Source of the DNA: Stramonita haemastoma | Taxonomy: Eukaryota > Mollusca > Gastropoda > Neogastropoda > Muricidae | Assembly (NCBI GenBank): GCA_030674155.1 | Contig: CM060318.1 | Coordinates: 86,411,065-86,421,064, forward strand | DNA: 10,000 bases | Direction: 5' to 3' | Shown here: positions 1 through 8,885 of the stretch, piece after piece | Layout: every line of letters begins with the position of its first letter | Position numbering within the stretch: the first letter of the stretch is position 1 | Translations under genes and position numbers: made by a program | Notes under the pieces: model-generated | Databases searched by the model: none | Seen by the model: the letters and a program-made list of their open reading frames with translations, nothing else | What the model was told of the DNA's origin: nothing

Positions 1-107
<107 letters not shown>

Positions 108-240
108 GACGACGACGGACGGACGGACAGGACAGAAGAGACAACAGACACGCAGACACACAGAGACAAACACACAAACAGACAGACACACAGATAGACG
201 GACACACAGACATAGGTGGACGGAGGGGGGGGGGGGTGGG
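108..240. repeat. Degenerate GAC/GGAC/ACA-rich tract ending in a G run
   Basis: The CAGA array decays into GAC, GGAC and ACACAGA variants with almost no T. It ends in twelve consecutive G at 225-236, then one T and more G. It looks like eroded flank of the first array rather than a separate element. Confidence 0.85.
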
Positions 241-329
241 GGCGAGGTTGTGATAATGATGCTGCGTTCTCATCCTGTCCGTCTATTTCGCTTCCTGTCT
301 TCCTGTGTAAACTAACGTTTCCGCCCTGA

Positions 330-665
330 CTTTGGCTTTGGTTTTGTTTTCTTTTGTTCTGATTTGCTTTGTTTTCATTTGTTTGTTTTGTGTCGCGTTT
401 GCTTTGCCTTTCCTTGTTTTGTTTTGTTTTGTTTTTTTTCTCTCACTCACACAAGTCGGCTTATCTCTCTATTTTCAGAGATGATCACCATGCTGATCTC
501 GTCCTGCTTTCTGTTCTGGCTCACGGGAGTTGATGGGGAAAATGTGCATGTGCGTTTTCCGTTGTTTGCTCCTTTGCTTGTTGTTTGTTTTGTTGTTATC
601 GTCGTTGTTTGTTGGTTGTTTGACCCCTTTGGGATTTTTTTTATTCCTGGTTGGTTTTGTTGTTG
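330..665. repeat. T/G-rich low-complexity region with GTTTT units
   Basis: This stretch is very poor in A and C. It is made of GTTT, GTTTT and GTTGTT variants, with a clean TTTTG pentamer run near 416-435. Open frames here translate as Phe/Val/Leu/Cys-rich strings that reflect composition, not a membrane protein. Confidence 0.8.
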
Positions 666-669
666 TTAT

Positions 670-1265
670 TTGTGATTCCGTGAGAAAAATGGGCAAGCCA
701 ATGAAAATCGTTTTGTGTGGAAAAAAGATATCAGCCATCTTGTCAGTATGGTAGCGCTATGGTCGTTCTTTTAATTTACCACCAAATGTCTATTTGTACT
801 GTCGTCTGACTTGAGTTCACTTGATATTCAAATATCATGTAGGTCTCTTGCTATGATTAGAAAGCGACCAAAATCAAAAGCAAAACGAGCAAACAGAAAA
901 TTTCTACTAGCAATAAACACCCACATACATTTTATTTGATTTATTCTTTTATATTAATGATGAGATAAGCATTATGTGCTTTTTATATCCAGTTCCTAGC
1001 GTATGCTGTTTTGTAAATCTTGTCATCTGTTCCCACGGGCACACAATGGGCCTACTCTTACGAAAGCGGAACATGATTTAACGTGTGCGCAAGATGTTAT
1101 CCTGTTAACTATGCTGCCTCTTCATATAATCCCGTCATTGATATAAACCAGAGCTTTACAGAGGTTTTCATGATTTTCTTCAAAGAGAAAATAGCAAAAT
1201 AACAAAAACAGTTTTCTCTGTCTGACATATAAAACTCTTGTTGGTAAAACAAAAAAGTGGTTTGA
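670..1265. other. Unique sequence, nothing recognised
   Basis: Moderately AT-rich DNA of mixed complexity. I see no repeat array, tRNA-like boxes or sustained coding-like frame on either strand. Confidence 0.6.
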
Positions 1266-1560
1266 TTGCAATTTTTTTTTTTACAGAACTAGTATGGTTT
1301 ACTTTTATAAATTTCAGAACTGCACCCATCAGTCATGTTTTAGTCCGTTCATTGAAAAAAGAAAGAAGTGATTCAAAGCACGTTCAATCTTGTAGATGTT
1401 CGACAGCTCATTCCTGTGACACGCTTGCGTTGGCACAACGGTCATTCCTAACACCTTCCAGCACAACAATAACACTCAGGATTTTTTGTGATGCATCCTC
1501 AGAGTCTGAGATTTCTGGGAATCAATCCATTTCAGGCGGCCGTAAACAAGCCTAAGCCTC
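1266..1560 (+). other. Unique sequence with splice-acceptor-like sites; no exon established
   Basis: A T run followed by TTACAG puts an acceptor-like AG at 1285-1286, and a second lies at 1316-1317. An open frame continues to about 1555, but its product resembles nothing I know and I see no matching donor at its end. T-rich DNA makes such acceptors common, so these are recorded only as coordinates. Confidence 0.15.
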
Positions 1561-1633
1561 CGCCCCTATGGGGTGATTGTGGGCAGTGCTCACTGGGGCC
1601 TGTGCTCAGCCAGCATTCTCAGGACGCCGCCTG

Positions 1634-1831
1634 TCAGAGTCCTCCCTGAAGAAATAACAGCGTCGTCGCCGAACCAGACAAAATGTGAGTCCCATGAAAC
1701 TCTGCTCTCTGGAGGATTTCAGGAGAACTTGCCGCAGGTAGGGAAGCGGTGGAGAGAAACACCGACATTGCGGAGTCCATGGAATCAGAGACAGTGGAGC
1801 CGGCCACAGACGGAGGAGCATTGTTACACAT
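1634..1831 (-). other. GC-richer patch with a coding-like minus-strand frame, unidentified
   Basis: On the minus strand 65 codons run from an ATG at 1831 to a stop at 1634. The translation is of mixed composition, begins MCNNAPPSVAGSTVSDSMDS and ends in LFLQGGL. It is not low-complexity, unlike most open frames here, and lies in a patch visibly richer in G+C than its neighbours. Two other frames are also open across it, which weakens the case, and I recognise no domain or motif. It could be an exon, a scrap of an old transposon, or chance. Confidence 0.15.
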
Positions 1832-1868
1832 AGTGCAGTGTTGTTGTTACTAGTGATGAGGATAGTGA

Positions 1869-2303
1869 GTGGATCGTAGGTATAGCCTAGAGGTAGCGCG
1901 CCTTTCTAGAAAGCGAAAAGTCTGGCTCGAAGTTTGCGGTGGTTCGAATCCCACTTGGGCCCAAAACATTTCCCTCATCCACTAGACCACGAGTTGCGGT
2001 CTGGGCGTTAGTCTTTCGGATGAGACGAAAAACCGAGGTTCCGTGTGTTACACATCATTATTTAGCGCACGTAAAAGAACCTACGGCAACAAGAGGGTTG
2101 TCCACGGCAAAATTATGTAAAAAAAAAAGTCACTCTGATAGGAAAAAATGCAGTTGCAGGCAGGATAAATAAAAAACAAAATGATGGGCTGCGCTGCACT
2201 TATGGCGACGCACTCTCCCCGGTGAGAGGAGCCCGCATTCACGTAGAGAAATTGTTGTGACATAAAGGGATTATAAAATAAAATGAAAGAAATAAATAAA
2301 GAT
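1869..2303 (+). mobile_element. Nearly full-length tRNA-derived SINE of gastropod type
   Basis: The element has three parts. A tRNA-like head (about 1873-1960) carries both RNA polymerase III boxes. A core (about 2007-2120) contains TTCGGATGAGACG, then GCACGTAAAAGAACC and GGCAACAAGAGGGTTGTCC. A distal part has ACGCACTCTCCCCGGTGAGA and GAGAAATTGTTGTGACATAA before an A-rich AAATGAAAGAAATAAATAAA tail. I remember near-identical core and distal sequences as a common SINE in gastropod genomes; that is recall, not a search. Imperfect flanking repeats, ATGAGGATAGTGA at 1856-1868 and ATGAATGATAGGGA at 2304-2317, could be the target-site duplication and set the ends. It encodes no protein, so its copying depended on LINE enzymes. 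The short frame at 1939-2172 inside it is spurious. Confidence 0.85.
1883..1951 (+). promoter_or_regulatory. Internal RNA polymerase III promoter (box A and box B) of the SINE
   Basis: Box A TAGCCTAGAGG at 1883-1893 fits the TRGYNNARNGG consensus at every position. Box B GGTTCGAATCC at 1941-1951 is also perfect. Their start-to-start spacing is 58 bp, wider than in a simple tRNA gene but compatible with TFIIIC binding. The sequence between them does not fold as an obvious cloverleaf, so this is a SINE head and not a functional tRNA gene. Confidence 0.8.
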
Positions 2304-2440
2304 ATGAATGATAGGGAATTACAGGCTGCTTTGTGTCTCAAGTCAAAGGGCTTCAACATTGACTAGATCGATGGTTTCTGTCTTCCCATCGTTGACAGAG
2401 AAATCTAAACAAAAAAAAAAAAACAACTGACAGGGCTCGC
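2304..2440. other. SINE 3' flank and short unique sequence with an A run
   Basis: Flanking DNA after the SINE tail. It holds a 13-base A run at 2411-2423 and a weak inverted repeat (CGATGG at 2369-2374, CCATCG at 2386-2391). Nothing coding is seen. Confidence 0.5.
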
Positions 2441-2513
2441 TCCTGAAACCTTCGAGTCAGAATTCCAACACACACATTTGTCCCGGAAACCTTCTAGCCA
2501 GGACTCCAACATA
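2441..2513 (+). repeat. Diverged tandem direct repeat, about 40-bp period
   Basis: Two copies start at 2441 and 2481. Both read roughly TCC[C/T]GAAACCTTC[G/T]AG[T/C]CAG and continue into a TCCAACA block. About 25 of 30 positions agree, with one inserted base in copy two. The copies are separated by a short ACACACATTTG segment. Function unknown. Confidence 0.6.
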
Positions 2514-2888
2514 CCGATCCCCGCGCTCAGGCGGCTGGCTTGTGCTAGAAATGTACAATAAGACATGGCTCCTTCAGACTTTTACACGCTTCCTCTGCAG
2601 CTTTCATCCTCAAAGCTCGTCTCATCAGCCTGTTTAAAGCTGCATCCCACAGAATCAAAGCACAGCCCATCTCTTTTTCCCAGACATGGTCCTGATTGAA
2701 AACGCTTCCAACATGTATTCATCTCTATCTTCTTCTCTTTCCATTCTTCCAGTTTTCTTTAAAATCCCAGCTTTTCCCCTCCTCCTTTCAAGTGTTGATC
2801 ACATGTTTCTTTGCCGGTGCATGTGTCTGTGTTTACTTTTGCCATAATCATTCCTTCCCCCCTCCCTAAGGTAAGGGCTCACCGGCAT
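2514..2888. other. Pyrimidine-rich unique sequence, no gene seen
   Basis: The plus strand from about 2575 is C/T-rich with many CTTC and TCTT runs. Neither strand keeps a long open frame, and no tRNA boxes or terminal repeats are visible. It may be UTR, intron or decayed repeat; nothing distinguishes these. Confidence 0.4.
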
Positions 2889-3842
<954 letters not shown>

Positions 3843-3854
3843 CCCCCCCCCCCC
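3843..3854. repeat. Twelve-base C run
   Basis: A homopolymer run followed by CT-rich DNA to about 3900. It is one of several C or G runs of 9 to 12 bases here, others being at 225-236, 4181-4191, 7500-7510 and 8497-8505. Confidence 0.95.
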
Positions 3855-3956
3855 TCCACCTCTCTTCCATCTCCCACCCCTGCCCCTGTCCCCATCTCAT
3901 ATCCAATCATCGACGCTGCCCTAATCAACAAAAACGTCACATCTCAAAACCACATT

Positions 3957-4020
3957 GCAAAAAAAAAAACTAACAAAAACCAACAAACTAACAGACAAGC
4001 AAACAATATTTGCAAAGTGA
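3957..4020. repeat. CAAA-rich low-complexity stretch
   Basis: An A run leads into CAAA, AACAAA and CAAAC variants. It resembles the reverse complement of the GTTT-rich region at 330-665, but the match is in composition only. Confidence 0.6.
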
Positions 4021-4180
4021 CCACCAAAAAAATGGAAAAAAAACCCTCGACTAGACCCTAGCTAAAGCCGATTTTTCTCTTTTTTGAATGATAATAATGC
4101 AATAACTGGGAAAGGCTGGTAGGATGTTTGACGACTCAGACGATCTAATCGGATTTGTGAAATGTCTCTCCCCACACAAT

Positions 4181-4191
4181 CCCCCCCCCCC
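4181..4191. repeat. Eleven-base C run
   Basis: A homopolymer run opens a C/T-rich stretch that continues to the CA microsatellite at 4285. The preceding 16 bases at 4143-4158 are a permuted version of those beside the C run at 3843. Confidence 0.95.
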
Positions 4192-4280
4192 ACCCCTCCT
4201 CGTCTCTTTTGCGCGTTCTCTTTTCCTGCTTCCTGGTTCCAGCTCTCTAACACCTCCCCCCCACCTCTCACCACTTCACT

Positions 4281-4284
<4 letters not shown>

Positions 4285-4372
<88 letters not shown>
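4285..4372. repeat. (CA)n microsatellite
   Basis: A CA array of 88 bases with one interruption (extra AA at 4343-4345). It lies in the opposite orientation to the GT arrays at 3105 and 4828. Confidence 0.98.
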
Positions 4373-4375
<3 letters not shown>

Positions 4376-4508
4376 GTATACAAGTCACGCAAGTAACCTA
4401 AGACTTATGCGATTCTGTTGTTTTTAGTTTTTTTTTCTACGGTAGTATATAGAAAAGACAGAAGATGTGATATGTAAAACGAGTGTAGGTGTACGTGTTT
4501 TGCCAGAG

Positions 4509-4550
4509 ATGTCTGAAGGAGAGGACGAGGAGAAGTGGAGGAACAGCAAG
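4509..4550 (+). CDS. Possible small first coding exon (speculative)
   Basis: An ATG at 4509 opens fourteen codons, MSEGEDEEKWRNSK, that end exactly at AAG|GTGAGT, a textbook 5' splice donor, at 4550/4551. The peptide has the polar, acidic composition of a protein N terminus. TTTTGCCAG just before it could be a 3' splice site at 4506, which would make this an internal exon instead. A second donor-like CAG|GTGAGA lies at 4574/4575, with the frame still open. No downstream exon could be matched within the window, so the link to a gene is inference. Chance is the main alternative. Confidence 0.2.
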
Positions 4551-4644
4551 GTGAGTGGACATGGAGGCTGGCAGGTGAGAAAATACGGTCTACTTGTTGC
4601 TTCCATTCTTCTGCTAGAACTCCGAGGTTTACCCATAGTGTGTT

Positions 4645-4738
4645 GCAGAGATGTTGCGTATGCGACCGTTTTCCCACACCATTAAGTTAGCTTTATTCTG
4701 ACTTTAGAGATGGTGTCTAAAAATGACACCTGTATCCA
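4645..4738 (-). repeat. SINE tail module, copy 1
   Basis: Plus-strand landmarks are GTATGCG, a CC[A/G]TTAAG block, TAGCT, ATTC[T/C]GA and ATGGTGTCTAAAAATGACAC. The same landmarks recur in order at 7082-7160 and 7166-7252; by eye this copy agrees with the first of those at about 46 of 67 positions. It is written as minus strand because the tRNA-like head that appears to belong to it, at 5255-5265, faces that way. Confidence 0.6.
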
Positions 4739-4825
4739 TGCCGGCTGATTTTTTAAAAGTATTTTTCGTTCGTTCCTAGCGGCACAAAATGGCCTGTTCT
4801 TTCAAAGTAGCGGACGGGGTTTTCA

Positions 4826-4827
<2 letters not shown>

Positions 4828-4899
<72 letters not shown>

Positions 4900-4952
4900 T
4901 GTGGGTGGGTGTGGGTGTGGGTGTGGGTGTGGGTGTGTCTCTGCGTGTTTTG

Positions 4953-4987
<35 letters not shown>

Positions 4988-5080
4988 CGTGCGTTCGTGC
5001 GTGCTTGCATGCGTGCGTGCGTGATTGCGTGCGCGTGAGTGTGTGTGTTGCGTGCGTGCGTTGCGTGCGCGCGTGATGTA
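4828..5080. repeat. Compound GT / GTGTGG / TGCG microsatellite
   Basis: A pure 71-base GT run (4828-4898) passes into GTGTGG units with six GGG runs (4903-4933). A second GT run follows at 4955-4982, then TGCG-type repeats with variants to about 5074. The GGG part fits a G-quadruplex pattern, and the alternating purine-pyrimidine GT and GC parts suit Z-DNA. It lies between the core and tail module of the minus-strand SINE. Confidence 0.95.
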
Positions 5081-5097
5081 TGTGTAAGGTATTCTGG

Positions 5098-5280
5098 GTG
5101 TATTCGCACACGTGGCTTGGTTCATAACTCATCCGAGGAAATTTGGGGAGAGTGGAGGAGTCAGTACTGATGTTCACTCCGGGGTAAATCCCTAAAACCA
5201 CAGTCTCCCTGGTAGCTCAATCCCCAGCCTCAGATTACCAGTGCAATGCTCTAACCACTAGGCTACGCCTCCCCCCTCCC
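5098..5280 (-). mobile_element. tRNA-derived SINE, head and core, interrupted downstream
   Basis: Read on the minus strand, a G-rich start (5287 down to 5266) leads into box A TAGCCTAGTGG at 5265-5255, a perfect match, then GTTAGAGCATTGCAC. Box B is eroded: GATTGAGCT at 5222-5214 differs from GWTCRANNC at two positions. Next come a GTTTTAGGGATTTACCCC block near 5200-5180 and a core CGGATGAGTTATGAACC at about 5136-5120, which aligns with the + strand SINE at 2017. CACGTGTGCGAATACAC follows, matching the next core block. Past 5098 the sequence dissolves into microsatellite; the tail module resumes at 4738. Confidence 0.65.
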
Positions 5281-5415
5281 CCACTCCTCCAGAATAAGAT
5301 CCCTTTTTGATGCTGTAGGGAGTTAACCGAACTTTAATCCCAGACAGTCCTGGATGCAAAAAGGATGGCGCAGACACTAGACAGTCTAAATGTTTTCGAC
5401 CAATCTTATCTGCTC

Positions 5416-5576
5416 CCTGTCTGTCTGTTTGTCTGTCTGTGTGTCTGCGTGTGTGTGTGTGTTTGTGTGTGTTTGTGTGTATGTGTGTTTGTCTGTGTGT
5501 CTCTTTTTGTGTCTGTCTATCTGTCTGTTTCTTTGTCTCTGTCTCTGTATCTTTCTTTCTGTCTGCCTGTCTGTGA
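5416..5576. repeat. TCTG/GT-type interrupted simple repeats
   Basis: Mixed TCTG, TGTC, GTTT and GT units, nearly free of A. The strand composition flips after 5580. Frames across it give Val-Cys-Leu-Ser strings that are not genes. Confidence 0.9.
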
Positions 5577-5654
5577 ACCAAGAAATACTTGTTGGTATAT
5601 ATCTGAAAGAATTTCACAAAAAGATAGCAAACAAGAGTGTGAAGAGAACAAGAG

Positions 5655-5789
5655 AACAGACAGAAAGACGAGACAATTAAAACAGACAGAAATAGAAACC
5701 ACACACACACACACAAAATAACACACACACACACACAATCACACACACAAACACACGACACACACACACACCCCACACAACACACACAC

Positions 5790-5833
<44 letters not shown>

Positions 5834-5850
5834 ACACACACACACAACTC
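5655..5850. repeat. CAGA/CA-type interrupted simple repeats
   Basis: CAGACAGAAAGA units lead into interrupted CA arrays with a pure 42-base AC run at 5791-5832. This is broadly the reverse complement, in both motif and order, of 5416-5576. Confidence 0.9.
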
Positions 5851-6470
<620 letters not shown>

Positions 6471-6489
6471 GGGTGAAAAAGAAGAGCAA

Positions 6490-6948
6490 GTCAAACGCCC
6501 ACTGTAATATTAATGATACACAACGCTCCACTGTCAAAACAGTCACGTAGGCGCCATGTAACAGAACCCATACGTGTGCGTACAATAGCATCACTGAAGC
6601 TTCTCCTTTTACAGACATGTGGAGCGGCTATAGCATTTCCTCTAGACACGTGGTGACTGGTTTTTAAGCCACTCACTAGAATGATACAACTGGAGATGAA
6701 ATACGCATTTTCGTATGTTAGCTCAGAACAGGCACCACTGAACACCACCAAAGTGAGACAGCGGCAGTGCAGGGCCCCTCTGGCTGGTGACCCCACAGCG
6801 GCCTGATGTTGATGGGCCCTTTGTGGACTTCCGACCCCGGGGATGAGACATAACGAATCTGGGTAGGGTTGTGGCGGGGAATTAAAATAAGCGGTGAGGG
6901 AACAGCAGGACGGGGACGTCACAGACGATACTAAATAAAATAGACAAA
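6490..6948. other. Unique sequence, possible decayed SINE fragment
   Basis: Complex sequence that is open on the minus strand for 143 codons (6922 to 6491), with no recognisable domain. On the plus strand CTTCCGACCCCGG at about 6829-6840 resembles an eroded box B and is followed at once by GGATGAGAC at 6841-6849, the SINE core motif. A convincing box A is absent, so the fragment assignment is weak. Confidence 0.25.
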
Positions 6949-7057
6949 TACATATACAATATAATATAATAATGTATAAAATATATAATATATATATTAT
7001 ATATATATATATATATTATTATATATAATAATATATTGTATATATGTATGTATATTA
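6949..7057. repeat. (TA)n-rich self-complementary tract
   Basis: TATA, ATAATAT and TATATG units make up more than 100 bases of nearly pure A+T, ending in TATGTATGTATATT. The tract is largely palindromic, so it could extrude cruciforms and is a likely replication or assembly trouble spot. Confidence 0.9.
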
Positions 7058-7081
7058 AAGTTTGGGGGGAGGGGTGAAGCA

Positions 7082-7160
7082 GTGAGAGTTTGTGTATGCG
7101 GTCATTTTTACTCACCGTTAAGGTAGCTGCATTCCGATTTCAGGAATGATTTTACAAAAC
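7082..7160 (-). repeat. SINE tail module, copy 2
   Basis: It begins GTGAGAGTTTGTGTATGCGG on the plus strand, with the CCGTTAAGGTAGCTGCATTCC block following. The next copy starts 84 bases later with the same first twelve bases. Confidence 0.65.
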
Positions 7161-7165
7161 CTTTG

Positions 7166-7252
7166 GTGAGAGTTTGTTTGTGCAGCCAGTTTTACCCACC
7201 GGAAGCTAGCACTTCCAACTCGTGGATGGTTTCTAAACACGACACAGGTACG
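7166..7252 (-). repeat. SINE tail module, copy 3 (tandem with copy 2)
   Basis: GTGAGAGTTTGT at 7166-7177 repeats the start of copy 2 exactly; the remainder is diverged. Its distal GATGGTTTCTAAACACGACAC matches copy 1 near 4710-4728 better than copy 2 does, suggesting copies 1 and 3 are the orthologous part of the element and copy 2 is the extra one. Confidence 0.65.
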
Positions 7253-7510
7253 CGTGTTTTCTTTACTAAATTTTGTCATCAATTTCTTCTATAGGAGAAG
7301 TGGTTTACTCCTCCAAAATGTAGAACAGGTTTTACGTGGTCACAATATGTTCTACATGTGTTTACACATTAGACCGAGGCTTTATTGATTCAACCGAGGG
7401 ACTTTCCCATGGAAAAATCCCCTGAAACGGATGACTTGGTGAAGGCTTAATCCTGGGCCTTCAGCTCACGAGTGCAACACTCTAACCACTCAGTTACCGC
7501 CCCCCCCCCC
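7253..7510 (-). mobile_element. tRNA-derived SINE, head and core
   Basis: On the minus strand a run of eleven G (7510-7500) precedes GGTAACTGAGTGG, with box A at 7496-7486 (one mismatch), then GTTAGAGTGTTGCACTCG. Box B GATTAAGCC at 7452-7444 has one mismatch, a T for the central C. GTTTCAGGGGATTTTTCC and a core TCGGTTGAATCAATAAAGCC (about 7398-7379) follow, then ATGTGTAAACACAT and CCACGTAAAACC. Each lines up in order with the plus-strand SINE at 2016-2075. Two perfect inverted repeats lie within it. The tail continues into the modules at 7252-7082. Confidence 0.65.
7318..7357. repeat. Perfect 10-bp inverted repeat inside the SINE
   Basis: ATGTAGAACA at 7318-7327 and TGTTCTACAT at 7348-7357 are exact reverse complements around a 20-base loop. 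A second perfect inverted repeat, ATGTGT/ACACAT with a two-base loop, lies directly beside it at 7356-7369. They could fold as adjacent hairpins in the SINE RNA. Confidence 0.8.
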
Positions 7511-7784
7511 TCCTTAGTTTTTTCCCCCTTATAAAAGAGAAAATAAGAGGATTCAATTTATCTGAAGTATTCTACTAAAATGTGGAGGTTAATGCAGCAT
7601 GCAAAGAGCTTATGTAGTTACAGGTTTGCATTATTAAAACTGATCAAGATTAATGATTTTTCCTGAGGTAGTAAGTCAAATAAAATATATGGTATATAAT
7701 GTTGATGTGAATAGCATACTTTTGTGAATATAATCATTGCAACGGCTGGTTTGTCAAAAACTTTCTGCGCGCGTTCTACTACTT

Positions 7785-8090
7785 CTGCTGATGCTGCTAC
7801 TGCTATACTTCTGCTGATGCTGCTACTGATATCGCTGACGCACTGCACTACTCTGCTGATGCTGCTACTGCACTACTCTGCTGATGCTGCTACTGCTACT
7901 ATTGATGTGCTACTGACTACTTGCTGATGCTGATGTAACTTATGTTATGCTTCTTCTGCTGAGCTACTGCTTCTGCTGTGCTGCACGCTACTACTTTGCT
8001 GATGCTGCTACTGCTACTACTCGCGATGCTGCTACTGCTACTACTCTGCTGAGCTGCAACTGCTATTACTGCTGCTGATGCTGCCGCAGC
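7785..8090. repeat. CTG/ACT minisatellite, about 25-bp unit
   Basis: The motif GATGCTGCTACTG occurs exactly six times, starting at 7790, 7816, 7858, 7883, 8001 and 8025, inside a wider field of CTG, CTA and ACT triplets. Start spacings of 26, 42, 25, 118 and 24 are mostly not multiples of three, so a reading frame was not kept. Minus-strand Ser/Ala-rich and plus-strand Ala/Leu-rich frames are therefore by-products. Confidence 0.85.
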
Positions 8091-8263
8091 TGCCTCCGTC
8101 GCCACTGCTACCCGCTGGTATTGATGATGATAGTGAAACGATGATGACGGCTTAAATGTTATTTCAATGAAGATAAAAAGCTCTTGAGCTTGCAAGAGCA
8201 GACAGGTGTAAAAGCTTTCCCTGGAAGGGGGAAAGGGAGGCGGCGCACACACATACCACACAC

Positions 8264-8266
<3 letters not shown>

Positions 8267-8335
<69 letters not shown>
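8267..8335. repeat. (AC)n microsatellite
   Basis: A pure 69-base AC run with a short interrupted ACACAC lead-in from 8246. Confidence 0.98.
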
Positions 8336-8336
<1 letters not shown>

Positions 8337-8472
8337 CACATAGTAATTCTGCTCTTCCTCATCACTATGTTATCCCTACTTCTTGACAAACATCCAGTAG
8401 TTATTACCGTAATCATACGCATATGCTTCAACAGCTGAACATCAGGAAAATGGATTTCAAAAGTTGATGAGA

Positions 8473-8505
8473 TTTGTTTGTTTGTTTGTTTTGGGAGGGG
8501 GGGGG
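8473..8505. repeat. (TTTG)n followed by a G run
   Basis: About five TTTG units are followed by TTGGGA and nine G at 8497-8505. Confidence 0.85.
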
Positions 8506-8731
8506 ATGGACGAAAAATCACAGAAACCATATGGGCTAAAAAAAAACACATTGCACAAAAACCAAACGAGAAACAGAGGCAAAAAACAAACCTCCTAGTG
8601 GCATTCTGTGAGATGGCAAATGGGGAAGCGGAGTGGTCTGATTAGTTTATTGTGTCTGCTGGGATTTCTTACGAGTGATAATCAGACAATGACGGGCATA
8701 GAGAGAATAATAGAAAACCACACCAAGGGAA
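8506..8731. other. Unique sequence, nothing recognised
   Basis: A-rich mixed sequence. A short open frame from 8608 runs into the GA array and is not supported as a gene. Confidence 0.4.
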
Positions 8732-8734
8732 CAG

Positions 8735-8765
8735 AGAGAGAGAAGAAGAGAAGAGAGAGAGAAGA

Positions 8766-8843
<78 letters not shown>
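8735..8843. repeat. (GA)n microsatellite with AGA/GAAGA lead-in
   Basis: Interrupted GAAGAGA units from about 8735 resolve into a pure AG run at 8773-8842. A short (GAA)n stands at 8872-8884. Unlike the two other GA tracts, no CAGA array follows. Confidence 0.97.
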
Positions 8844-8848
<5 letters not shown>

Positions 8849-8885
8849 CTAGTTGTTTTAGAAGAACGAACAGAAGAAGAAGAAA

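Noticed and set aside
2270..2303. AATAAA-type polyadenylation signals
   Set aside because: They sit in the A-rich tail of the SINE and no upstream gene exists to use them.
2369..2391. Hairpin CGATGG/CCATCG
   Set aside because: A six-base stem with an 11-base loop is expected by chance in 10 kb, and nothing flanks it.
4753..5201. Overlapping open frames of 95 to 141 codons
   Set aside because: They consist of microsatellite translation with flanks lacking any recognisable domain.
5214..5275. A functional minus-strand tRNA gene
   Set aside because: Box A is perfect but box B is eroded, no cloverleaf with a closed acceptor stem can be drawn, and SINE core sequence follows.
6491..6922. 143-codon minus-strand frame in unique sequence
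   Set aside because: The translation shows no domain, no splice sites support it, and it overlaps a possible SINE scrap.
6949..7057. TATA box or promoter
   Set aside because: The TATA sequences belong to a long TA repeat with no gene beside them.
7785..8090. CRISPR-like array from regularly recurring 13-mers
   Set aside because: Intervals are irregular, the spacers are themselves repeat-like, and the DNA is eukaryotic.
7917..8339. 140-codon minus-strand Ser/Ala-rich frame
   Set aside because: It joins the translation of (AC)n to that of the minisatellite, whose unit spacing does not respect triplets.
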